Shown here: positions 9,109 through 15,452 of the stretch, in pieces
Position numbering within the stretch: the stretch's first letter is position 1
Layout of the letters: each line of letters opens with the position of its first letter
DNA from: JAPPLB01 sp965208945
GTDB taxonomy: Bacteria; Acidobacteriota; Terriglobia; Bryobacterales; UBA6623
Assembly (NCBI GenBank): GCA_965208945.1
Contig: OZ242366.1
Location: 434,001-498,000 of the forward strand
Length of the DNA stretch: 64,000 nt
Reading direction: 5' to 3'
Position numbers and translations under genes: made by a program
Notes under the pieces: model-generated
What the model saw: the letters and a program-made list of their open reading frames with translations, nothing else
What the model was told of the DNA's origin: nothing
Databases searched by the model: none

Positions 9109-10362
9109 CTAGCGTTTCTTCTGCTTATGAGGGGGCTTCTTGAGAACGAGAGTCGCGATGTGTTCCAAGACGGCTTTGAAGTACGCGCGGTCGCGCTCCG
9201 TGGGGGATACGTCGTCGGTGAGTTCGCTCGTGGAGCCGGGACGGTAGTCGAAGGGGAACAGATGGGCTCTGGCAAGCGGTCGAAAACCCCAGCCCGCGCC
9301 GTTCGCGAACAGCGCATTCGCGCTCGCGGTCTCGCGTGACAGCGTCGCCAGAGTTGGTTCAGCGCCGTTATCGTCCTCAATCATCCAAACCGGCCGAAGA
9401 TTCGATCTCAATTCCCGCAGTCGTGCCCGTTTCTGATCGGGGCTTACGCCGTTACCCTGCACGAGGATGACGTCGCAAAGTTGGGCCAGCGAGTCGGGAT
9501 ACGCCATGTTTCCACCGCTGGAAGCACCGATCGGGAGAGCGAAAGCTGCGTCGTGGAACCGCTCGCGCACATCCTCCAATACATGGGCTATGTACTCCGG
9601 AATAAAGCTGCCGTGGTCCCAGTTCTGTGCTTCGAGATCCCAGCCAGACGCGACATCAATCACAACGTTGCGAAAGTCCTTTTCGATGAGCCAATCAGTC
9701 ATGTTGCGCGCGGCAGCGACGATCGCCCGGGGAGACTCGAAGATCTCATCCTGTCCGCGTCCGAAATAAGCGAGACAGACGACCATCCCACGGCGGTCTG
9801 TTTCCAGCAGCAGCCGTTCGAGCCGACCCAGCCAGCCCTCTTTCAAGCTGCCGTCGGGCTCGAACGCGCTGACAAGCGAGCCGCTCTCCTTACCGGCGTT
9901 CGCTATGCCGTTGCGGTTGATGCCATTGACTTCCAGGCTATAGCCGGGAACACCCCCCTGCAGGCTAACGCCGATTGCGCCCACTCCATGAGCGTTGTAG
10001 ACATCGAGGGAGGCGATCACCCGGTCCGTATTCTCATCCGGGTCAAAGTCGCGTTCAATCAGCCACTCGTCCTCGAACAGGGCGTTCGGAAGCCAAAGAA
10101 TCATCAAACGTCCGCGCGCCTTGGTCCGAAAGACCCGGTGGGAGTAGGTTTCCTCCCAACGGCCGCCCATGCGCATGTAGAAACGGTCGGGTTTGAAACG
10201 CGGTCCCAGCATGACGCCGGTGGCGACCTCGGTTGCGGAAGCGACTGTCGGCAAGCTGCCGACGCCGGTCACGAGTAGCAGGCCGACCAGTACTTCAGCG
10301 AGTGCTGACAAGGCGGTCGTTCGAATACCGCTGGGATGAGTCTTGAAAACCAAACGACTCAT
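9109..10362 (-). CDS. Secreted protein of unknown function, possibly a TIM-barrel glycosidase
   Basis: 417 residues. A hydrophobic segment at about residues 17-42 ending in VASATE is a signal peptide, or the true start may lie a little downstream. The body has alternating segments that look like barrel strands: GRLMILWLPNALF, VYNAHGVGAIGVSLQGG, RRGMVVCLAYFGRGQDE, FRNVVIDVASGWD, FHDAAFALPIGASSGG, CDVILVQGNGVS, LRPVWMIEDDNGAE. These resemble cellulase or apiosidase-like (DUF4038-type) barrels, but I cannot name catalytic acids. The C-terminus is strongly basic (KKPPHKQKKR). Function not assigned. Confidence 0.7.
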   Translation of the reverse strand: MSRLVFKTHPSGIRTTALSALAEVLVGLLLVTGVGSLPTVASATEVATGVMLGPRFKPDRFYMRMGGRWEETYSHRVFRTKARGRLMILWLPNALFEDEWLIERDFDPDENTDRVIASLDVYNAHGVGAIGVSLQGGVPGYSLEVNGINRNGIANAGKESGSLVSAFEPDGSLKEGWLGRLERLLLETDRRGMVVCLAYFGRGQDEIFESPRAIVAAARNMTDWLIEKDFRNVVIDVASGWDLEAQNWDHGSFIPEYIAHVLEDVRERFHDAAFALPIGASSGGNMAYPDSLAQLCDVILVQGNGVSPDQKRARLRELRSNLRPVWMIEDDNGAEPTLATLSRETASANALFANGAGWGFRPLARAHLFPFDYRPGSTSELTDDVSPTERDRAYFKAVLEHIATLVLKKPPHKQKKR

Positions 10363-10471
10363 TTTCGCACCCGGAGACGATTGCTTGTAGCGGAGTGTCC
10401 GATGAGAGTGCCGTCAAATAAGATGGCTTCTCGGGCGGCTGCCGGCAAGAGTGCGGCGATATGATGGGGTT

Positions 10472-10774
10472 ATGGCTGACCTGACAAGACTCACCGGCGA
10501 CGAGATCGACTCGGCGCTCGCGAATCTTCCCGGCTGGAAAATCGAGAGCGGGAAACTTCATCGAGAGTACAAGTTCGCGGATTTCGTCCATGCTTTTGGT
10601 TTCATGGCGACCGCCGCCGTGGCGATTGAAGCGATAGGGCACCATCCGGAATGGTTCAACGTCTATCACACCGTGAAAATCGATCTCACGACCCACGACG
10701 CCGGCGGCATCACCTCGAAAGACACCGATCTGGCAGCCAAGCTCGAATCGATCGCCAGGAAACTGCAAACCTGA
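10472..10774 (+). CDS. phhB: Pterin-4a-carbinolamine dehydratase
   Basis: 100 residues from ATG 10472 (MADLTRLTGDEI); a GGGG lies just upstream. The family signature is complete: the His pair and Trp in HHPEWFNVYHTVKIDL, and TTHDAGGITSKD. The enzyme dehydrates 4a-hydroxytetrahydropterin and so recycles tetrahydrobiopterin for aromatic amino acid hydroxylases; it can also act as a dimerisation cofactor. No hydroxylase gene is adjacent. Its TGA stop overlaps the first bases of an inverted fragment of element A. Confidence 0.93.
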   Translation: MADLTRLTGDEIDSALANLPGWKIESGKLHREYKFADFVHAFGFMATAAVAIEAIGHHPEWFNVYHTVKIDLTTHDAGGITSKDTDLAAKLESIARKLQT

Positions 10775-10837
10775 CCTGCATTTCTTACCACGCGGCGAGG
10801 CGTAGTGCATGAGAGGGAGCGTCGGGACGAGGCGCTC
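10772..10837 (-). repeat. Element A, inverted right-half fragment (copy 3)
   Basis: Reverse-complement of the right half of element A (TGACCTGCATTTCTTACC followed by CGCGGCGAGGCGTAGTGCAT). It is one of only two fragments in the minus orientation. The first three bases are the TGA stop codon of phhB. Confidence 0.8.
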
Positions 10838-10996
10838 GATTGCCGTGCAACGCAACGACCGCGGCTCATTACGTTGGCCGGCGCATGATCGATTGAGTCG
10901 GGGAGCAGTATAGGAACCGCACGGCCTGAGCAGGGCATCGAGCCCAGTTCGGCTGGGAATGCTCACCGCAGCCTCAAGCTAGGCCGCAGCCTCAAG

Positions 10997-11893
10997 CTAG
11001 TTGGTGAGAGACGACCGCCGCGTAGGAGAAGGTTTCTGATTGAAGCCACGCAACTCTTCCAATTGAGCCTCGGCGTTGGGCGTGACAGTGCTGTTCGGGA
11101 ACCGTTCGACAAGACTTTGCAACTCGGCACCGGCTTCATCCAGGCGATTGAGTTTCATCAGCGCCATCGCCTTCTTGTACTGGGCATCCGGCGTGATGCT
11201 GGCTACCTGATATCGCTCGAGCACGAGATCGAAGTTGCGGGTGGCTTCCAGGTAATCCTGTTCGGAATAAGCAATCGCTCCGAGGTAGTACTGGGCCTCA
11301 ACAGCCCGGAGCGACCGGCCGTAGTCTCTCAGGTAATCGTTGAATTGGACTTTTGACAGCTCGTAGTTGCCACGGTGAAAATCTCCGAGCGCCGCGTCGA
11401 ACAGCGTGCTGGCTGAAGACGGATCGGCGCCAGCGGAAGCGGTCTCATCGCCTTCGAAGGACGGGGGAGGCAGCGTCGTGAGATGACTCTTGATGTCCTC
11501 GACATCTTGCTGCACACGAGACAAACGCGTGTTGATGGCCTCGACCGCGGCCCGCAAGTTGCGGAAGTCGTTCGACACATTCTCGACACGTGTGCTCATC
11601 GACGACACCGGCCGCTCCAGGGATTCGCTCTGTTTTGCCAGTTGCCGTTCGAGCACAGCCATCGCCTGATTCATGCGGTTGGCGACCTCGAGGTTCTGCT
11701 TCGTCAGTTCTTCGAGGACGGCCATCCGCTCACCATATTGGCTCTTGAGCTGGCGCACCTCGACGAGCAGCATCGACATTTCGCGCTGCAGAGTGATGAT
11801 CTCTTTCGAAGCCGCAGACGCGGCACTGGTACCGACGAGAGCCGCAAGAATACAAAGAGCGGCTGACTGAATGAGTCGCTGTGGACCTGACAA
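10997..11893 (-). CDS. cpoB: CpoB/YbgF-like periplasmic coiled-coil TPR protein
   Basis: 298 residues from a TTG at 11893. The start is fixed by the strong AAAGGAG 7 bp upstream and by the signal peptide that then falls at the N-terminus (LIQSAALCILAALVGTSAASAA). Residues about 30-150 form a long coiled coil (LQREMSMLLVEVRQLKSQYGE), and the C-terminal 120 residues hold three TPR-like units (LFDAALGDFHRGNYELS, YYLGAIAYSEQDYLEA, YKKAMALMKLNRLDEA). This is the architecture of CpoB/YbgF, which links Tol-Pal with peptidoglycan synthesis. Unusually, no tolQRAB or pal gene is next to it, so orthology is probable rather than proven. Confidence 0.75.
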   Translation of the reverse strand: MSGPQRLIQSAALCILAALVGTSAASAASKEIITLQREMSMLLVEVRQLKSQYGERMAVLEELTKQNLEVANRMNQAMAVLERQLAKQSESLERPVSSMSTRVENVSNDFRNLRAAVEAINTRLSRVQQDVEDIKSHLTTLPPPSFEGDETASAGADPSSASTLFDAALGDFHRGNYELSKVQFNDYLRDYGRSLRAVEAQYYLGAIAYSEQDYLEATRNFDLVLERYQVASITPDAQYKKAMALMKLNRLDEAGAELQSLVERFPNSTVTPNAEAQLEELRGFNQKPSPTRRSSLTN

Positions 11894-12236
11894 AGTGGAT
11901 CTCCTTTGACCCTTCACTTCGCTTTCGCCACTGGAGAAGGACGTTGCCTGGCCGGCATGGGTTCCACACCGACTTGCATTGTCCCAGTTTACCTCATCAG
12001 AGAGAGAAACGGGGAGTCTGCGCCACTCATCCTCCCGTAAAAGGGATTGGAGAAGAACGATCGAAATGTGTGCAGCGGCAAGCACACCGGAAGCGGTCAG
12101 AAAATGCCCTTACAGAGAGAGTGTCGGGGCAAAAGTTGGCGTGAAACCACGCTGCTGAGGCCTCTCCGGCTTTCCCGCGATTTACGGCCCACGTGATGGA
12201 ACCTCTTCCGAGACCGTTCGATCTGCCTTTCGATCC
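11894..12236. other. Intergenic gap upstream of cpoB
   Basis: About 340 bases between the cpoB start and the split repeat. An open frame continues upstream of cpoB through part of it but lacks a ribosome site. I see no gene or repeat here. Confidence 0.5.
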
Positions 12237-12331
12237 CTAACCTGCATTTCTCACCACCCGACGGCCGAAACACACGATACGACCGCCAGGACTTCGTTGC
12301 GCTTGCTTGCCGTGCTCAACGTACTGTTCAA
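12237..12331 (+). repeat. Element A, left half of copy 4, split by the IS
   Basis: Left half of a complete element A, from its terminal inverted repeat to the loop of the central hairpin (CGTACTGTTCA). The right half resumes at 13773. Together the halves give the normal length of 185 bp. Confidence 0.93.
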
Positions 12332-12439
12332 TATATGGTTCGCTCCCGGGATGTCCACCTATTCCTTCTTGCTGAACGTTGGTCTGCGCCAATATATCCG
12401 ACCTCTAGGTGGAACCGCGCTGGTTCCGGGCCATGATGG

Positions 12440-12530
12440 GGTCCGCACGTCCCGCTCCTCATAAGTACGCCGACCTGTGAGGGCCATGAACAGTAACAGG
12501 ATTCGGTGACGCCGGTACGACCGTTTTGTC
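12440..12530 (-). ncRNA. Predicted seekRNA/bridge RNA of the IS1111 element
   Basis: Extent is approximate. Downstream of the transposase, 12460-12471 (CATAAGTACGCC) is identical to the right IS-target junction at 13768-13779, while 12487-12495 (TGAACAGTA) is the reverse complement of the left target flank at 12322-12330. The two segments lie 15 bases apart. Read on the transposase strand, one therefore matches the top strand of the left flank and the other the bottom strand of the right flank. This is the arrangement described for guide RNAs of IS1111/IS110 elements. Transcript ends and folding are not determined. Confidence 0.55.
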
Positions 12531-12595
12531 CATCAATCGGGAGTAAGCAGACAAACTGTGAGCTCCTGGTAGTGCTACGGCGGACCGCAGGGCGG

Positions 12596-13669
12596 TTAAC
12601 CCGCCGGGGCTGGTTGCCGCTGTTGAGAGAAGCGCTGGCCGCTGCTCAGCAAGGCCCATGCGATGCGCGCCAGCCGTGCCGCCAGCGCCACGATCACGAC
12701 CCGCCGATCTTTGTTCAGGAGCATCCGCCGCAGCCACTGGCCGAGTTGGTCGCTGCGCTTCGCGAGCACGTCGAGGCTCGAGCGGGCACAGTGCACCAGC
12801 AGCGTCCGGACGTAGCGGTTGCCGCGCTTGCTGATGCCTCCCAAGCGCTGCTTGCCTCCGCTGGAGTACTCTCTCGGCACCAGACCCAACCAAGCAGCGA
12901 CGTCGCGCCCCTTCTCGAAGGCCTCGGCGTTGCCGATCGTCGCCACCAAGGCCGTCGCTGTCTGCACGCCGATGCCGGGGATCTCTCTGAGCCGCCGGCA
13001 GGCCTCGCTCGCCTGCGCTTTCCTCAGCAGATAGGTGTTGACTTGCTGAATCTTCTCTGCCAGCACTTGCCATTCGGCAAACATGCCCGCCAGCAGCGCC
13101 CGCATTTCGTCGGACAGGCCGTTATCGGCGTCCTCGAGGATCTCCGGCAGACGGACCACAAACCAACGCTTGCCCTGTGGAAGGGTGATGCCGCGTTCCA
13201 GCAGAAAGGCGCGCGCCTGGTTGATCAACTGCGTCGAGTTGCCCACCAGCCGCGAGCGATAGCGGTGCAGCGACTGCATCGACAGTTGTTGCTCGCTCTT
13301 GACCGCCACGAAGCGCATGCTCGGCCGCAGACAGGCTTCCGCGCAGGCCTCGGCGTCCGTCGAGTCGTTCTTGTCGCGCTTCACAAAGGGCTTCACATAT
13401 TTGGGCGGCATCAGCTTCACGTCGTGCCCCTGGGCCAGCAGTTGGCGGCCCAGGTGATGGGCGCCGCAGCAGGCTTCCATGCCGATACGGCAGGGCTGCA
13501 TCTGGGCGGTCACCTCCAGCAGCTTGCCCTTCGAGTAGCGGCGACGGGTGAGCACCCGGCCGGTTGCGTCCAAGCCGACCAAGTCGACGTTGTGTTTTGC
13601 TAGATCGAGGCCGATCGTGACGACCTCCTTCCATACGCTCTTGCGGGATGATCGCTGGGTCGTTGCCAT
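12596..13669 (-). CDS. IS110-family transposase (DEDD), IS1111 subgroup
   Basis: 357 residues, normal for the family, from ATG 13669 with GAGAGGAA upstream. The N-terminal RuvC-like DEDD domain shows GLDLAKHNVDL (Asp), GMEACCGAHHLG (Glu) and DKNDSTDAEA (two Asp). The C-terminal Tnp_20 domain shows the helix-hairpin-helix REIPGIGVQTATALVA and the conserved Ser region SSGGKQRLGGISKRGN. The frame is intact, so the element may be active. The enzyme uses the element's guide RNA to choose its target. Confidence 0.95.
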   Translation of the reverse strand: MATTQRSSRKSVWKEVVTIGLDLAKHNVDLVGLDATGRVLTRRRYSKGKLLEVTAQMQPCRIGMEACCGAHHLGRQLLAQGHDVKLMPPKYVKPFVKRDKNDSTDAEACAEACLRPSMRFVAVKSEQQLSMQSLHRYRSRLVGNSTQLINQARAFLLERGITLPQGKRWFVVRLPEILEDADNGLSDEMRALLAGMFAEWQVLAEKIQQVNTYLLRKAQASEACRRLREIPGIGVQTATALVATIGNAEAFEKGRDVAAWLGLVPREYSSGGKQRLGGISKRGNRYVRTLLVHCARSSLDVLAKRSDQLGQWLRRMLLNKDRRVVIVALAARLARIAWALLSSGQRFSQQRQPAPAG

Positions 13670-13772
13670 GATGGTTTCCTCTCGGTTCGTGAACTGCGGC
13701 CGGGGACGGCCGTTGCTACCAGCATGGCCGAACTCGACGACGCAGCGGAAGTGGGAGCGAACCATCCCATAA

Positions 13773-13862
13773 GTACGCCTGTGCGCGCCAAGCGGCTCGC
13801 GCCTCGCCCTGACGGCCCTCTCACGCACTTCGCCTCGCCACCTGGTGAGACATGCAGGCTAA
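13773..13862 (+). repeat. Element A, right half of copy 4
   Basis: Begins GTACGCCTGTGCGCGCC and ends with the terminal inverted repeat (GACATGCAGGCTAA). It continues the left half that stops at 12331. Confidence 0.93.
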
Positions 13863-13898
13863 TGGATGGCTGCCGGCCCGACGGAAAGATTGTGCGAC

Positions 13899-13927
13899 TG
13901 GACAGGCACAGTGGTCACTGGTATACT
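13899..13927 (+). promoter_or_regulatory. Sigma-70 type promoter of the aroF leader
   Basis: TGGACA at 13899-13904 and TATACT at 13922-13927, separated by 17 bp: a near-consensus housekeeping promoter. Transcription would begin near 13934, about 140 bases before aroF and only about five before the leader peptide ATG. Confidence 0.7.
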
Positions 13928-13938
13928 GCACGTTTGCC

Positions 13939-13986
13939 ATGTTGTTCGAACGCGCCTATTATTGGCTTTCCTTTACGGGCGATTGA
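13939..13986 (+). CDS. Aromatic amino acid leader peptide of aroF
   Basis: A 15-codon open frame, MLFERAYYWLSFTGD, followed by TGA. It contains Tyr-Tyr-Trp in a row and two Phe, matching the products controlled by DAHP synthase. The ATG is about 5 nt from the predicted transcription start, so it would be translated nearly leaderless; no Shine-Dalgarno is seen. A ribosome stalled on TATTATTGG (13957-13965) would leave GAGTGG at 13993-13998 free to pair with the 5' arm of the terminator. A ribosome reaching the TGA at 13984 would cover it. This is the layout of classical attenuation; function is inferred. Confidence 0.6.
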   Translation: MLFERAYYWLSFTGD

Positions 13987-14032
13987 CCCGCAGAGTGGCG
14001 TCGGTTCGAACTGAGTTGTTTTTACGAGGCCA

Positions 14033-14056
14033 CCCACTCGCACTGAGTGGGTTTTT
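14033..14056 (+). terminator. Intrinsic terminator (attenuator) before aroF
   Basis: CCCACTC at 14033-14039, loop GCACT, GAGTGGG at 14045-14051, then five T. It lies 18 bp before the aroF start codon and on its transcript, so it can only act as a conditional terminator. The upstream GAGTGG (13993-13998) is complementary to CCACTC in its 5' arm and is the likely antiterminator partner. Confidence 0.8.
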
Positions 14057-14073
14057 CATTTGCGGGGGTCTTG

Positions 14074-15108
14074 ATGATCATATCGATGAAGTTAGGGGCA
14101 ACGAAAGAACAGATTGAAGACATCTGCAAAAGGATTGAAGATTTCGGATACCGGGTCCATTCCATCCAGGGAGAAGAACGGGTTGTGATCGCCGCAGTCG
14201 GGACGGGAGATGTGACGCACTGCCTGGAATCGCTGCGATCCTATGACTCGGTCGAGAGCGCAGTGCGGATTTCGGCTCCGTACAAGTTCGTGAGCCGCCA
14301 GTACAGATTGGACCGAACGCAGATCGCAGTTGGTAACACTGTAATCGGCGGTGACGAGTTCGTTGTGATCGCGGGGCCTTGTTCCGTAGAAACCGAAGAG
14401 CAGATCATGGCTACGGCCGAAGCAGTCGCCAGCGCGGGCGGAAAGGTCCTGCGCGGCGGTGCATACAAGCCCCGTACTTCTCCCTATGACTTCCAGGGGC
14501 TCGAGGAAGAAGGGCTCAAGTTGTTGCGCAAGGCGGGTGACACGCATGGGCTGGCGGTCATCACGGAAGTGATGACCGTAACGAACGTGAATCTTGTGGC
14601 GGAATACACCGACATCCTGCAGATCGGAGCCCGGAACGTCCAGAATTTCCCACTGCTGAAGGCGGTCGGGCGTGTAGATCGGCCGGTGATGCTGAAGAGA
14701 GGATTGAGTTCGACCATCAAGGAGCTGTTGCTCTCGGCGGAATACGTCGTCTCGCACGGCAACCCGAATGTCATTCTGTGCGAGCGAGGGATTCGCACTT
14801 TTGAAACCGAGACTCGCAACGTATTGGATATTCAAGCCGTCCCGGTCTTGAACAAGATGACGCACTTGCCGGTTGTGCTCGATCCGGCACACTCTTCAGG
14901 CAGGCGCGACCTCATTCCTCAGATCGCTTGCGCCTGCGTCGCAATCGGAGCTGACGGCATGATGGTGGAAACCCACCCGAATCCCGAATCCGCGTGGAGC
15001 GACGGTCCACAGTCACTGACGTTCGACGGCTTCAAGAAAATGATGGACGGTCTCAAACCTTACCTGCAGCTCTGGCAGGCGAACCGTGCAGTGGCCGTAC
15101 CGAGTTAG
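14074..15108 (+). CDS. aroF: 3-deoxy-7-phosphoheptulonate (DAHP) synthase with N-terminal regulatory domain
   Basis: 344 residues from ATG 14074, with GGGGG about 6 bp upstream. This is the Thermotoga/Bacillus-type class I-beta DAHP synthase: residues 1-70 form a ferredoxin/ACT-like regulatory domain (MKLGATKEQIEDICKRIEDFGY), followed by the catalytic barrel with GPCSVETEEQI, GGAYKPRTSPYDFQG, IGARNVQNFPLL, KRGLSSTIKE and DPAHSSGRRDL. It condenses PEP and erythrose 4-phosphate at the start of the shikimate pathway. The N-terminal domain suggests feedback inhibition by an aromatic amino acid, and the leader suggests attenuation as well. The TAG stop (15106-15108) coincides with the left end of element A copy 5. 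Confidence 0.95.
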   Translation: MIISMKLGATKEQIEDICKRIEDFGYRVHSIQGEERVVIAAVGTGDVTHCLESLRSYDSVESAVRISAPYKFVSRQYRLDRTQIAVGNTVIGGDEFVVIAGPCSVETEEQIMATAEAVASAGGKVLRGGAYKPRTSPYDFQGLEEEGLKLLRKAGDTHGLAVITEVMTVTNVNLVAEYTDILQIGARNVQNFPLLKAVGRVDRPVMLKRGLSSTIKELLLSAEYVVSHGNPNVILCERGIRTFETETRNVLDIQAVPVLNKMTHLPVVLDPAHSSGRRDLIPQIACACVAIGADGMMVETHPNPESAWSDGPQSLTFDGFKKMMDGLKPYLQLWQANRAVAVPS

Positions 15109-15298
15109 CCTGCATTTCTCACCACCCGACGTTCGAAGCACGCGAAAAAAGGCCGTGATTCGTGTTTCGTAACTCGTGACTCGTGAAAAACCTTAAAGGC
15201 CGTGTAGTGCGCGCCTTTTTCCTCCGCCCGGCTCGCGCCTCGTCCTGACGGCCCTCTCACCCACTTCGCCTCGCCACGTAGTGAGCAATGCAGGCTAG
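15105..15298 (+). repeat. Element A, heptamer variant (copy 5)
   Basis: Both terminal inverted repeats are present, but the middle is replaced by AAAAAAGGCCGTGATTCG and further TCGTGNN heptamers, ending AAAAACCTTAAAGGCC, before the right arm resumes. The left end contains the aroF stop TAG. Copy 11 at 60191 has the same variant middle. Confidence 0.92.
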
Positions 15299-15385
15299 TT
15301 TTTTCTCCGCCCCCGAGCGGATCATACAAGCGGGAAACATCCGGATCGGTGTCAACACCGCTTGGCCCGGAGGATTTCACATCAG
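15299..15385 (+). repeat. Element B, copy b
   Basis: Directly follows element A copy 5. It shares GCGGATCATACAAGC, GAAACATCCGGATCGGTG and TCAACACCG with the copies at 8871 and 63210. Confidence 0.7.
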
Positions 15386-15452
15386 AAATACACCTACACA
15401 CGGCAGCAATTCGTCCCCGGCGGGCCGCTGTGCAGAAGAAAACCCCGTTCCG

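Larger units (their letters stand above)
12332..13772. mobile_element. IS1111-subgroup (IS110 family) insertion sequence
   Basis: About 1.44 kb; the borders are uncertain by 2 bp. Subterminal inverted repeats of 13 bp match exactly: ATGGTTCGCTCCC at 12335-12347 and its complement at 13753-13765, with 3 and about 7 bases outside them. Such short subterminal repeats, lying unequal distances from the ends, mark the IS1111 subgroup; classic IS110 elements lack them. The element interrupts the loop of the central hairpin of element A, and no clear target duplication beyond two A residues is seen. It carries one transposase gene and a roughly 250-bp non-coding region downstream of it. Confidence 0.92.
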
